A stretch of DNA of 64,000 bases from positions 95,111,001 through 95,175,000 of the forward strand of contig CM066729.1 in NCBI GenBank assembly GCA_033961575.1, given 5' to 3'. Positions 48,261 through 59,745 of the stretch are shown piece after piece; position 1 is the stretch's first letter; each line of letters starts with the position of its first letter. Source of the stretch: Aselliscus stoliczkanus. Its lineage: Eukaryota; Chordata; Mammalia; Chiroptera; Hipposideridae. Position numbers and translations under genes: made by a program. Below the pieces are notes generated by a model. It did no database searches. It was not told the DNA's origin and saw only the letters and a program-made list of their open reading frames with translations.

Positions 48261-50009
48261 TTGTTGATGTTCTCACCAAATTCAAATGTTTTGCTGCACT
48301 GTTCATTTGCGTATTTGCCTTAAGATCCTTTCACCCATCCTTTTCTGCTCTGCATCACATTTCCAAGCTCCCTTGGCCTCTGGCTCTGTTGAGTCTGTTT
48401 AGTAGGAGACACTAGTGGAAGACTTGAGGGTAGGAGGAGGGAGAAGCTAGGGAATTCTTTCTAAAGTGAGGCTGATCATGTCTCCTACAGCAGGTGTGCC
48501 TTACAGTTCTTGTCGCTTTTGTTTTTATGAGCTCAACTTCTGCCAGGAAGGCTTGCCTTGTTTCTGCTATGGCCTTGGCTTCTAGGTCCCAGTAATACTG
48601 CCTCTCTCTTAGGGGTGTTACTGCATTCCTATTATTGCTAATCCCTGGGTTACTTAATTGTCCTCTCTTTGAATTCTCAGCCCTTCTATTGCCTGTATAA
48701 CCAATTCCCTGTAATAAGTTCCGCTATTTGAAATAGGTAGAGTGGTTTCTGCTGTGGCCTGTCATGGCTGGAAAAGTTTCCCCTTCCTGTTAGGCCTGCT
48801 GAATTACATTAAGTCTACAGGACACCTTTCATGCTATGTTTCAGGTATTCTAAAGCATTCCTGGAATGGTTTAGCTCAGTGGTCCTCCTTTCGTTAAAGT
48901 ATTTTCAATAACTTTTTAAAAGTTCGGTTTACCAACTTGTGAATTTTTAAGTCTTTTTATACAAGATACATACTATAGAATTTACTTATTTTATTCAAAA
49001 TACTAGGAAACTCAGCAGTAAGAAATATTGCTATATTTTTTCCTACATTGTATCAAATTAGGTATGTTTTACTTTAAATAGGGTTTTTGATGTTCCCTCT
49101 CCTGGAGAGCCATTTTATCTTCATCATGTTTTGTTAAGTCAAAAACAATTTTTTTCCCAGTGTGTGGTCCATATATCACTTGAAGGAGAGTGACCTGGGT
49201 AGATTCCAGGGTAAATAGCAACCCTCCTGAATCACAGTTTCTAGGTAGAGTTTAATGTTGATGAGGTATTGCCCTCTTTTTTTTTTGAAGACCTGTATCA
49301 TTTATATGCTAGTGGCTGCTGTAGTATCTTACATCCTTTCTTTTCATCTCTCACATTCTATCTTCATGGGGGAAGTAACAGCCATATTCTCTTTTCCTAG
49401 CACATAGTAAGCAGTGTGCAACCCAAAGCAGTGACCTCCTATTTTCTTTATTTAGGAGAATCTTCAAGAAGGAAAGAAAAACACATGTCTCCTAGAAAAG
49501 AATTAGATGGGCTTATCACTTAGAATGGAAGGTAGAGAACATGAAATAATCATTTCAGGTTTCTGGCTGGAAGTAATTTGGTTTTTATTCCCTGGTCTAT
49601 TTATCAATCAGGTGTCTAGGCAAGGCTGAGATATTTTCAGATATGTAGGGATGGAGAAATTTTATGTTGAAAGCATTCTTCCTTAGGAGGCTATGTATGT
49701 ATTCCAGAAAAATGAGGGATTGAATCAAGAACAGGGAAGATATGGGATGCGGGAACCTGAAACTTGAGCTCAGGAGGGAGTAAAATGGAAAGAGAAGCAG
49801 GTCATGTAATAGGCATAGAGAACAAACAATTAGCAAGGTAGAGAAGACTCCATGAAGAAATTCTATGGGAAGCATTTACCCGGGAGAAAAATGGCACAAT
49901 GGAGAAAACATTTTAGAGTTTAGAACACGTTAGGGTATGAATGATGGTTTTCAGTAGAGAATAAAATAAGGCTCAATTTGAACATGCTGGAGTGTCTCCT
50001 CTAGGTGGC
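48261..50009. other. Intronic sequence, nothing confidently recognised
   Basis: 48650-48770 (CCAATTCCCTGTAATAAGTT, then TAGAGTGGTTTCTGCTGTGG) resembles the end of an old mammalian repeat whose name I cannot give. No gene seen. Confidence 0.4.
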
Positions 50010-50384
50010 TGTTAAGGACTGAATGTGTGTCCCCCTCAATTCATATGTGAAAGCCCTAACCTTCCATGTGGTAGTTTGGAGGTGAGGTCTTTGGGAGATA
50101 ATTTGGTTTAGATGAAGTCATGCGGAACCTAGGATGGGATTAAGGTCCTTAAAACAAGACAAAGACCTGAGTGCTTTTCCCTCCATGCCCAGCCCAGCAT
50201 GTGAGAACAAAGCAAAAACGTATCAGGTTGTAAATCAGGCAGAGGGGTTTCACCAGGAATTGAAGCTTTAGCACCTTGGTCCTGAGGGACTTCCCACCTC
50301 TAGAACTGTGAGAAATGAATGTCTTGTTGGTTAAGCCACTTGGGCTGTGGTATTTTGTTGTGGTAGCTGGACAGTCTATTGTAG
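50010..50384 (+). mobile_element. LTR-like old repeat, MaLR/MLT-type (sense)
   Basis: It begins TGTTAAGGACTGAATGTGTG, contains GAGGTGAGGTCTTTGGGAGA, CTCTAGAACTGTGAGAAATG and TTAAGCCACTTGGGCTGTGG, and ends near ACAGTCTATTG. This is the classic layout of a solo mammalian LTR of the MaLR group. No internal retroviral sequence flanks it. Confidence 0.75.
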
Positions 50385-50686
50385 TGGCACAGGGTCATAT
50401 TATTAGATGATGGACATACCTGTGTATGTCCTAGTCTTCTTGACTCTAGTGAACAATGTGTACTATAAGAACTGCAAAGAGTGATATTTATACAATGTAT
50501 AGAATCATCACTAAATAGTACTTACATTGTTTCTATAAAATAATAAGGAAAGATTTTGGAAGATATTTTAAAGAGGTTATTATATAACCATGACCATGTA
50601 ATTAAAAATTATTTATTTAAATGTAAGAGAGTTATGTCTTTATTGTGATTAATGTACCCGATGTATTTGCCACTTGATGAAATACT

Positions 50687-50730
50687 GGGCAGATGTCATC
50701 TAGACATTGGGCAGATGTCATGTAGACATT
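50687..50730. repeat. 22-bp tandem duplication
   Basis: GGGCAGATGTCATCTAGACATT is followed directly by the same unit with one change (CTAG to GTAG). Confidence 0.95.
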
Positions 50731-51718
50731 GCCTTGTGGATGGAAATATGTGTTTGTTCAAAGGTGTTTTTCCCAATAAGGGGGAAATAAGTGACAAGAA
50801 AGCTCCATCAGGACCGAAGGTAAATGAACCATGCATCTGTATTTAGGTGACTCTGGGCACTTTATAGGAATTTCTTTGTTTTTAAGGAAGACTGCTCTAA
50901 CTTGCTTCCTTCTTGCTGTCTCAGCCCACTGATAACTGTGCTTGGCTCCACTGAATGAGGATGAGGGTGTCTCTTCAGGTAGTAGTAATTTACAGACTTG
51001 CTTCTGTCGGAAGAGTTTTCCTGAGAGTCACAGGGTTTTATCCTCTGCATTAGTCAGGGAGCAGCAGGACGCAGATGCCACGCTCAGGGTTTCACTGGAG
51101 AGTTTAACGAAGGGCTCTTATGGAAGGCTGGTGAAGGTGAACGGGAACCACCAGAACTGGGAGCTGTTGCCGTCTGAGGGTAGCTATGAAAAAGTGGAGG
51201 GGTGATGGTTGGTTATTGGGGCACAGTTAGAGCTGGAGTCCTGAACGAGGGGTGCAATTACAGGCTCTGTGGTTAAGAGGAAAAGGGAGCCACTGCCAGG
51301 GGAAGCAGGGATAGAAGTGGGTGCTAAATATCTTAACCTACTAGAAGCAAATAATTAAATTTGTAGCAATTTAGCAGAGTCTTATAAAACACCATTAAAC
51401 AATGTATATATTATTACCAATACATCTAAATTATGGGCAGGTAAAATCACAGGAGTTATAGAATACAATCTTAAAATAAGGTGCTTACTTTGTTAAAGTT
51501 GTGATATCCCTAAATAAATGTCCTAATTACTAACTATACAGTTTTATGTGGGTATGTGATTTAAAATTTTTTTTTAAGTCTGTTTCATATCTCTGTTAGT
51601 GCACTTTAAGTTAAAAAAACATGTGAAAGTTCTGGAATTTAAATTCAACAGCTTCTTCTTCGTTCCTTCTGACTTCCCTTGCCTTTGGTAGCAGTATTTG
51701 TCAAGTACCTACTATGTG
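50731..51718. other. Intronic sequence, nothing recognised
   Basis: An open frame at 50942-51205 has no known domain. The part from about 51050 (GTCAGGGAGCAGCAGGACGC) has the look of an interspersed repeat but is not identified. Confidence 0.4.
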
Positions 51719-51942
51719 CCAGAGGAGTACAGATAGGGGACCAGACTGATACCAGCTCCTGAAGCTCCAGTCTGCGAGCAGGCTCATGGCTCCTGTCAAT
51801 CAACTTGTTACTCATCGTTTTTTTGAGGGGTTATTAAGTCACAAGAGGGGTTTTATCTTTTTCTGGCTTATTTTCTCCTAAGACCTACTGAGATGAGTAG
51901 TCATATTACCGTAAGTGCTTTATAGCTTTATCTGTCTTGGAA
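51719..51942 (+). repeat. Direct duplication, copy 1
   Basis: It starts CCAGAGGAGTACAGATAGGG and ends AGCTTTATCTGTCTTGGAA. It matches 53546-53766 in the same order and orientation throughout, at an estimated 75-80% identity by eye. The two sequences diverge sharply outside these limits. Confidence 0.8.
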
Positions 51943-53545
51943 TGGATGAAGACATGGAAATTCCGAGATGCAAGATAGGGACAATAACCTTCTCATCTGG
52001 CAGGGGCAATGGGTAATCGCTAAGCATATGCAGGCTTAGGTGATATGTCTAAGCTCATCTAGTAATAAAGTTAAATTGAAATTTTGATGTTGTTCTAAGT
52101 ATCTATGGCCCTTTCTGTATATGTTTCAGGTAAAAAAAATAAATGATTAAAGATTTTGTTTTATAAAGATATTTGGGGAAATAAAGAATTATATGATGAT
52201 GTTTTCCTAAGTACTTTCTAAAGTTAAAACAGCTCTTAGAATATAATTTAGTAATAATTATATGTATAATATTGCATTTAATACTTATTTTTGAGTATTT
52301 TTTTGATTGCTTATTAATTTTGGTGATATTTTATGTGTTTACTGTTCAGTCATAAGTGTTAAAATGAAACTTTTGAAGTATATTTCCATGGAATCTATAA
52401 TTGATTTAAATGATACATGAGATGTTTTTTGTCAAACTGAACTGAGCTAGAAAAAAATCTCCTATAATAGCTGTATTTAGATTTTAATGAAACTAGGCAG
52501 AAAGGAGACTAAAGTGAATTTCCTTTTTAGTCTTTTAAATGAAAAAGTGCATCATTTGTCCTATATATCTTACTCATCATCAGTCATAGCAAAGCATTCA
52601 TTCCCATGAGACAGATAATGGATTCAGAGAGCCGAGAGGAATGGAAGATTGTCATTCAATGCAGATGAGTTTTAGTAATTTTCTTATCATGAGAAATTGG
52701 GTTGCAGAACCTTAAGATTTGGAATTAAGTTGCTATAGATATATTTAATTAAAATTAGATTGCTTTAACCTTTCTTTAAGTTAGAAATAGGTTTAAAATC
52801 TTAAATTTATAGTTAGTTTGTATTTAACTTGTATTCAGGACTTGCCTTTAATAGGGATTCTTTATAAATTTCAGCCTTAAAAAGGTCCATTTTAATTGAA
52901 GTATTTCAGTGAACACATAAAGAAAGTTTCTGAAAGGATTTTATAACTTAGTATATTAAATCAAAGTATGGTTTACTTTTCTTCTCATGGAGAAAGTACC
53001 CAAACTTTTCAAACCAAACTAAAAAGTGAGAACAAGAAGGGTATGTGCCTTCTCAACTCTCCTAACACCCCATCAACACAACTCAATCATTATGAATTAT
53101 ATTCCCTGGTGTTTTAGTTTCATCACCTGATGGATTGTTTCTCATTTATTATACCACCCAGTATTGTGGTATCTTTTCCAAAAGTTAATCCGAAGAAGGG
53201 TGTTTTTGAAGTAGAAAAGCAAACATAAATGAGAATATATATTATGTGCATGTTTTTTCCATATTTGTAAAATCTATTACAGACTGATTTTTGGTTCAGT
53301 CGAGGAAATCAGAGGGGCCCAAGACCATTTTGTGGTCCTTACTAACTGTGCATTCTTAGCCCAAGGCACTAAAAGAAGTACATTGCATACAGAAGGATAT
53401 GTAGTCAACTACTACTAATCCTGACCATACCCCCTAGCTCTGGAACCAAATCCCCTCATTTCAGGACATAGGGGCCCCTGTTCTCAGTGGACACTGAGGT
53501 GAGGGCTGTATTTCCGGGTGTGCCTGTTCTCCTGTTTGAGAAAAG

Positions 53546-53766
53546 CCAGAGGAATAGAGATGGGGGCAGGACAGATACATCCTGCTGCAACTCCAGGCTA
53601 TGCTCAGGCCCATGGATCCTGTTGATCAACTTGTCACCAATCCTTTTTTCTTAGGGTTACTAAATCATAAGAGAGATTTTTTTTTTACTGGCTCATTTTC
53701 TCTAAAGACCTACTCAGATGAATAGTATATTACCTTAAGTGCTTTATAGCTTTATCTATCTTGGAA
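53546..53766 (+). repeat. Direct duplication, copy 2
   Basis: It starts CCAGAGGAATAGAGATGGGG and ends AGCTTTATCTATCTTGGAA. It lies about 1.8 kb downstream of copy 1. The pair could be a local duplication or two inserts of one unrecognised repeat family. No open frame is shared. Confidence 0.8.
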
Positions 53767-55412
53767 ATCCAAGCTTTTTTTTTTTAATGGCTAGGTTATA
53801 TCGACTAGTGCAAAAATAACCCAGATTAATTATTAATTGTACATATTAAATCAAAATAAACTCTATCAAAAGGTAAGTCTATTCATTATGACTTTCATTT
53901 CCTTTTTAAAGGAAAACTTCTATAGAAAATGGCCCATATTTGTTCTCCTTTTTCCGCCTCTTCGCAGGGTGAGTTGATCACAAACTGAAAATCTCCCATA
54001 AATACACCATCATTACCCAGAAGGTAATTGTAACATTATAGAGTTGTTAACCTTTTCTCAATGAAGACAGAGATTCATGCACTCTTAGAGGCTTAGTAAG
54101 AAAGCATGGTTATGTTGGGCATTCAGACAATGGGAACTTGTTGTTACAAACAGATGGATTATCTTCATCTGGACTTTATGTTGTTTCACTCCTTTATCAT
54201 CAGCCCTGCAGGAAGGGCCTGCTATCTATAATGCTGTATTACAAGAAAGATCATATGAAATTGTGTAGGTGAGAGCTTTCAGCACACTGCCTGACATCTA
54301 GTACCTTAAAAATAAATATTTCTTTACAAACTCATTTTTGCCTCTTTCTGGCATTTTTTAAAGTTTACATGGAGACTGTAAGCATTATCATCTAGTTTGT
54401 CAAAACATGCCCTTGCTGGGCTACCTTTGGAAGATGTGGGCTTGCCAGGCTCATTGATGGTGGTGTTGTCCTAAATTGAATGCATAACAAAATCATTATA
54501 TAGAAAAAGGGGGGTTTCCCTGGTAAAACCTACTGTTAAGTTTATCCAGGATAAAATATACTTTTTTTTTGTATGGAATTTGGATTCATTTCTTTATCAA
54601 ATGTTTCAGTATTTTATTTATAAGTCACTGGAAAATATTAATAGAGAGTTCAAGACAGAGCCATGAAAAGCTCACACTTGGTAATGTAAGATAAGAAAGC
54701 AGCAGTGGTGACAACTTGAGAGAAAAAACAGCAGGAGGAAAATGAGAAGAGTGTCCTATCGTGACATAGAAAGTGGAGAGGACTTTTCAGGGAAGAGACG
54801 GATATATATACTGTACAGTATTATTCTATGTCTATATAATATCTAAAAGGTAACGAACACTTAACTGAGTTTGATAGAGACTGTTTCACCAACTCTTCCC
54901 AATAGCCCAGTGGGATCGTTATTATTATGTCCTAATTTTCCAGATTGGCAAATTGAGACCTAGACTTCGGGACTCATGCTTGCTAATCTGTGCCAGAGCC
55001 AGGATTTCATTCAAGGCATTTGGGTTTTGTTCGTCACTCCCGAGCTCGAGAAGAACTGATGACCCTGAGCTTTAAGGAAAGTGAGTTCCAGCTACAGCTC
55101 TTCTTTGCAGTGCAAGGACGTGTTCCTTAACAGAGAGTTGTTTCTATATTTTACAGACAGGAAAACTCAAATTCAAGAAATTATGTAACCTGCCAGAAGT
55201 CACATCTAGTACATAGTAGTTGAAAGGTTTAGTTACAAATGTTGTACGCACATTTATTCTGTTAAGCTCTGCTTACCAAAGGCATCCCAATTTCATACCC
55301 TTGAAATACATGTCACTCCTATGATGTACATCTGAAACTTGTGTTTATGTCTTTGTAAGCTGACTTATAGTTTTGGGATAATTTTATATCTAAACTATAA
55401 AACATCTGTGTT
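53767..55412. other. Intronic sequence with MIR-like pieces
   Basis: 54851-55025 (ATAGCCCAGTGGGATCGTTA, then GTGCCAGAGCCAGGATTTCA) and 55145-55230 (TTTACAGACAGGAAAACTCA) look like antisense MIR fragments. Nothing else is recognised. Confidence 0.5.

Positions 55413-55414
<2 letters not shown>

Positions 55415-55452
<38 letters not shown>
55415..55452. repeat. (GT)n microsatellite
   Basis: Nineteen uninterrupted GT units. The His-Thr runs on the minus strand are a repeat artefact. Smaller TA (55564-55582) and TG (55961-55980) tracts follow downstream. Confidence 0.97.
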
Positions 55453-55454
<2 letters not shown>

Positions 55455-55980
55455 AACACTATATATAATACAATGGATGTATAAGAATAAAATGGTTTAC
55501 ATTTTTTACCTTTGAGTTGTGAGACAAGAAAAGTCAAAAAAGTGGACTGACTTGAAAGAAAACATATATATATATATATATGTAATACATATATATTTTA
55601 GTGTTTGAAGAATCAAACTTCCTATTATAAAGCTCATATTTGTTTTTAACTTTGGCTACCACTTTTCAAATCCAAATTTATTTGGCTATATCTGTCTTTT
55701 ACGGTTCCACTGGATTGTACTTATGGAATGAATTTTACTTTTTAAGGTGATTCTGAAACTAATCTTGAAGGACGCCTCAAGAAATTTTGTTTGTTGGATG
55801 ACACAACCTGATGCTTAATTCAATACAGTGAGTGAGAGAGGATTAGGAGTCAAGTTGCAGACCATAATGTTCAACATGATATCATTTATTTTAAGATACA
55901 CACAAACATATACAACACACACAACCTTTTGTTCCTATTAATAAAAATAAATGTGCACAAATGTGTGTGTGTGTGTGTGT

Positions 55981-57619
55981 TGAAGTCGGCATTGAAGGAG
56001 AACCACTTCACTTTTGTGTGTGCCATCTTGGTTACTATTTCTGTATGTAGCTGTTATTGTCTTGATAGTGCTGCATGTGAGATCTAGTTCATTCATTTGT
56101 TTGGGAAACTTAATAGGAATTTAGAGCGAAAATGTACACATGACCTTGATTGGTTGTGAGTATCTATGTGGTATGAGAGGCTTTGGGTCCGCACAGTCTC
56201 AGGTAGGACGGCAGTTTCCATTGTTGTGCAGATCTCCTTACTATGTTCAGTAGAGACCAGCGGCAGGCACAGGGAAAGCAGATAGTTCTCTGTCTCCAGA
56301 GTATCAGAGTCAGAGGGTCTGTGCAGTAGACAGATAGCCTATGATCAAGAGACGATGAAGGGACTTTAGTCTGTTCAAAAGTGTACAGTGGCTTATTCCT
56401 CCAGTGATGTGGAGAATGTTATAAGACAAGGAGGCAGAGCCTCACAGGCTCTCTTAAGAGGCCATTGAAAGTGACAGAAACATTTTAATGAATTTGTTTT
56501 AAACTTTAGAGCTTTGAATTTGATCAGTACAATAGTTAAGAAACACATGATTATTCATTTTGACTTTATTAACTGAGAAGCCAGGAAAACTTGTAATAGT
56601 TAAGTGGTTTAAATGTTCTTTATTTTAATGTAATTGCCTTAATGGCAGTCAGATTTATTCTTGAATGTGTTAAACCTTCATATAACTTGCCAGTATTTTC
56701 CTGAAATTGGGTCTGTGATTTCTGAAATGGGAGTGGGGAAAGATGTGAAAATTGATGGCCTGAAGCTTTTTAGAATCCAAATTGAAACTTGTACTACAAA
56801 GAGAGAAGTTTAACCTGAGAGTTGATGCCTATATCAGCATGACATAAAGTAGCAATTGAAGTTTTCTCACACCCCATGGATCTAATAAACACGTTGGTTC
56901 ATTTAAAAAGCGATTCAGTTTTCTTGGATTTTGGATTTCAGAAAAGAAGGAGCATAGCCTAATCAATTATGTCCTTTGTATGTTATCAATATAGAAAACA
57001 CATATAGAGGTCTATTTTAGATTCTACTTATGTTTAGATATGGATAATTAGGCATTTTGTGAATCTTTAGATTAATAGCCTATTGACATTTCAGAAGATT
57101 GCCCTTTTTTTGGTAGTGATATTTAATTATATATAAATTAGGTTGATTATGTATAATCTATAATATATATGGTAAATATACATAGTTTTATAACTTATAA
57201 TTTTGTAACCTTTTTCACTTAATGTATTATCTAATGTATAATTAAATAGGAGCACTCAAAAATTGATCTTCTGAAATATATTTATTATATAAATTATGCA
57301 TAATAGTTTTGGAGTTTTTAACATAAGACATTAAGATCTGTCTTAAAATACAAGTAAATAATCCATGTTTCCTTCAATTACTATAATTTTGCTTTTAAGC
57401 TATGTCTATATAATTTAGTTACTGATCTATATTAATTTGAAAGATCAATAAAAATGAATTACTTAGATTTTTATGTTTTTTAATCATTTACATTATTTGC
57501 TAGATATAGGTACATTTAAAAAATAATTTCAGTGTATAATGAAGTACTATTAAGAGAATCCATTTATATTCACTTACAAAATTTAAAAAAATAAGTGATT
57601 TTTTTTTTTTGGTTAATTC
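55981..57619. other. Intronic sequence, nothing recognised
   Basis: 56000-56460 is slightly GC-richer but has no matching family or conserved frame. 57000-57600 is extremely AT-rich. Confidence 0.45.
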
Positions 57620-57785
57620 TGTTTTTTTTTTTAATTAAAGTTTGTTGGGGTGACAATTGTTAGTAAAGTTACATAGGTTTCAGGTATACAATTCTGTAGT
57701 ACATCATCTATATATATTACATTGTGTGTTCACCACCCACAGTCAGTTCTCCTTGCATCATCATATGTTAATCCTGTTCTTTACT
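57620..57785 (-). mobile_element. L1 3' UTR end (antisense)
   Basis: TTGTTGGGGTGACAATTGTT, ACATAGGTTTCAGGTATACA and GTGTTCACCACCCACAGTCA match the reverse of laurasiatherian L1 3' UTRs as I recall them. It is a short 5'-truncated copy. Confidence 0.75.
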
Positions 57786-57858
57786 AAATTTCCAACTGCC
57801 AAGTTGTCTTATCTCAATTTAGCATAAAAAGTTGAAAATGTATTCGTTCAATAAAAAC

Positions 57859-58361
57859 TTTTTTTTAAAATGATTTTATTGGGGAATTGGGGGAGGGGAA
57901 CAGTGTTGGGGAGTTGGGGAAGCAGACTGGCCAAATTGTTGTTCTTCAGTCTTCGTTGTGGAGGACGCCAGTCTCCATCTGGCTTCCTCATCGGCAGCTC
58001 ACGACCTCTAAGCTCAAGGTGCTGTGTTCAATCTTAGTTGAGTGTGGGCATAGCCACCATCCCATGTGGGAGTTGAACCAGCAGCCTTGTTGTTAAGAGT
58101 GCATGCTCTACTCATTGAGCCATCCGGGCGGCAGCTTAGCTCAAGGTGCCGAGTTCAGTCTTAGTTGGCGTAGCACACCATCGAACAGGCAGTCTTGTTG
58201 TTACACCAGCTGAGCCATCCTGCCACCTATTGGCAGCTCAGCGACAGCTCAGCTCGGGCGCATCGTTCACTGGCCCATGTGGGAATCGAACTGGTGGCCC
58301 TCTTGCTCAGAGCTCGCGCTCTAAGCCAACTTTTAACCAACTGAGTTAATCGGCCGGCCCC
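57859..58361 (-). mobile_element. Composite tRNA-derived SINE with several head units (antisense)
   Basis: On the minus strand it opens GGGCCGGCCGATTAACTCAG. Two further head-like units follow (reverse of GTTACACCAGCTGAGCCATC and of CTACTCATTGAGCCATCC). It ends in the same CCCCAATTCCCCAATAAAAT-type tail that family A carries. Flanks TCAATAAAAA and TCATTAAAAT suggest a decayed target duplication. It is a multimeric relative of family B. Confidence 0.88.
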
Positions 58362-59589
58362 TCATTAAAATTTTTGAGTTTATGTGAGAGGTAGGGTATT
58401 AGGTGTTGGGATACAAACATGCATAAAATTTGACCCTTACCTTCAGATAGCATATCATCAAAAAACCCATATTGACACATGTAAATTAAGTGCTATAATT
58501 TGATACCCGCTCTGGGCTACCTGTGGGAAGTTCAGAGGAGTAGCGCTCACTCTTGCTTGGTCCACAAGTCAGCTGGAACCACAGTATATCCCAAACTCAG
58601 TGTGTAACAACAGTAATCATTGATTTCTCACTCATGTATGTATGGGTCTGCTAGGGTGACTTTGTTTTTTAGAGGTCTTGATATGCTTAAGGAAAGTTAG
58701 GATTAGCAATCAAAACTTTTTTTGGTGGGGGATGAGGCTACTAATGAGGGATGGAGGAGTCGTTGCAAAGTATTAACAAATTCATCATGTATAAGGTACA
58801 AAGATTGCTATTGCAGCATTTTCCTGTTCTAAATGCCATGATACTGGTTATTCCAGACTGAATGAGACCTCTAAGACCCAATGATGCATTCTGACATGAT
58901 TATATCTCTTTGATGTCTACTCTAGAACCCTTGCTCTAAGCTCTTCAATCATTCTTTTCCTGAAAGGTTCATCTCTTTTGAACCTCATCCTTCTACCACA
59001 CTTCCCTGTAAATCTGCACTGTTGGTCACTGCCTAATTGTTTTGCTCCTGCACAGCTTCTATACACTATGAGGACAACCACAAGGCCATGGGAACTGCTG
59101 CTTCTACAGGTTCATAGCCATTAAGACTCCTCAGACATCATTTGCACATTCCAGAGTCAGGTCTTTCTTACACCTTCAGCAGTAGCTATTTCAGTTTCAC
59201 CACTCTCTTCAGAACCACCCCCCTCCCCCTTTTATGGACTCCTCATTCTCTGTTAGCATAACACTTGCCCTTACTTTTCAGAGAAAATAGAAGCCAGCAG
59301 AAAGGAAAATTTCAACTTCTAAACCGTTTCCCTAAAATGATCTCTGTATCTATATTCATCCTTCCCAACTTTTAAAAGTTAGTAGGAGAAATTGATGTCA
59401 CGAATCCATATATTGAATCCCTTTCTTTTCTTCCTTGATATGGTAAATGTTTACCTCTTCTTTTTCCTGCCAGCCTCTTCCTTTGCCCCCTCATTTTTCT
59501 TTGCTCACATCTTTCCTTCCTTGAAAATATTGGAAAACTAAAGAAAATCCTTCCTTTAAATCTCTGTCAGATATCTAGAATACTATTGT
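58362..59589. other. Intronic sequence, nothing recognised
   Basis: 59000-59550 is pyrimidine-rich on the plus strand. No exon, RNA gene or identifiable repeat is seen. Confidence 0.45.
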
Positions 59590-59745
59590 AGATTGTTGGT
59601 TACCAAACCTTTGTGTGCATAGTAAAAATGGAGGGAGATTTATAAAAGTACAGACCTACTCCTGGATCTGAATCAAGGGTCTGGGGTAGACTCATGATTT
59701 CTATCTCTTAAAAGCAGCCAGACTGGGGAACTATTGTCAGAAATG
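59590..59745 (+). mobile_element. MER5-like hAT fragment
   Basis: GTTGGTTACCAAACCTTTGT, TCTGAATCAAGGGTCTGGGG and GACTGGGGAACTATTGTC follow the MER5A layout as I recall it. It is heavily diverged. Confidence 0.6.

Noticed and set aside
50942..51205. 87-codon open frame with a protein-like composition
   Set aside because: No known motif, and the DNA looks like part of an interspersed repeat. I could not support a gene.
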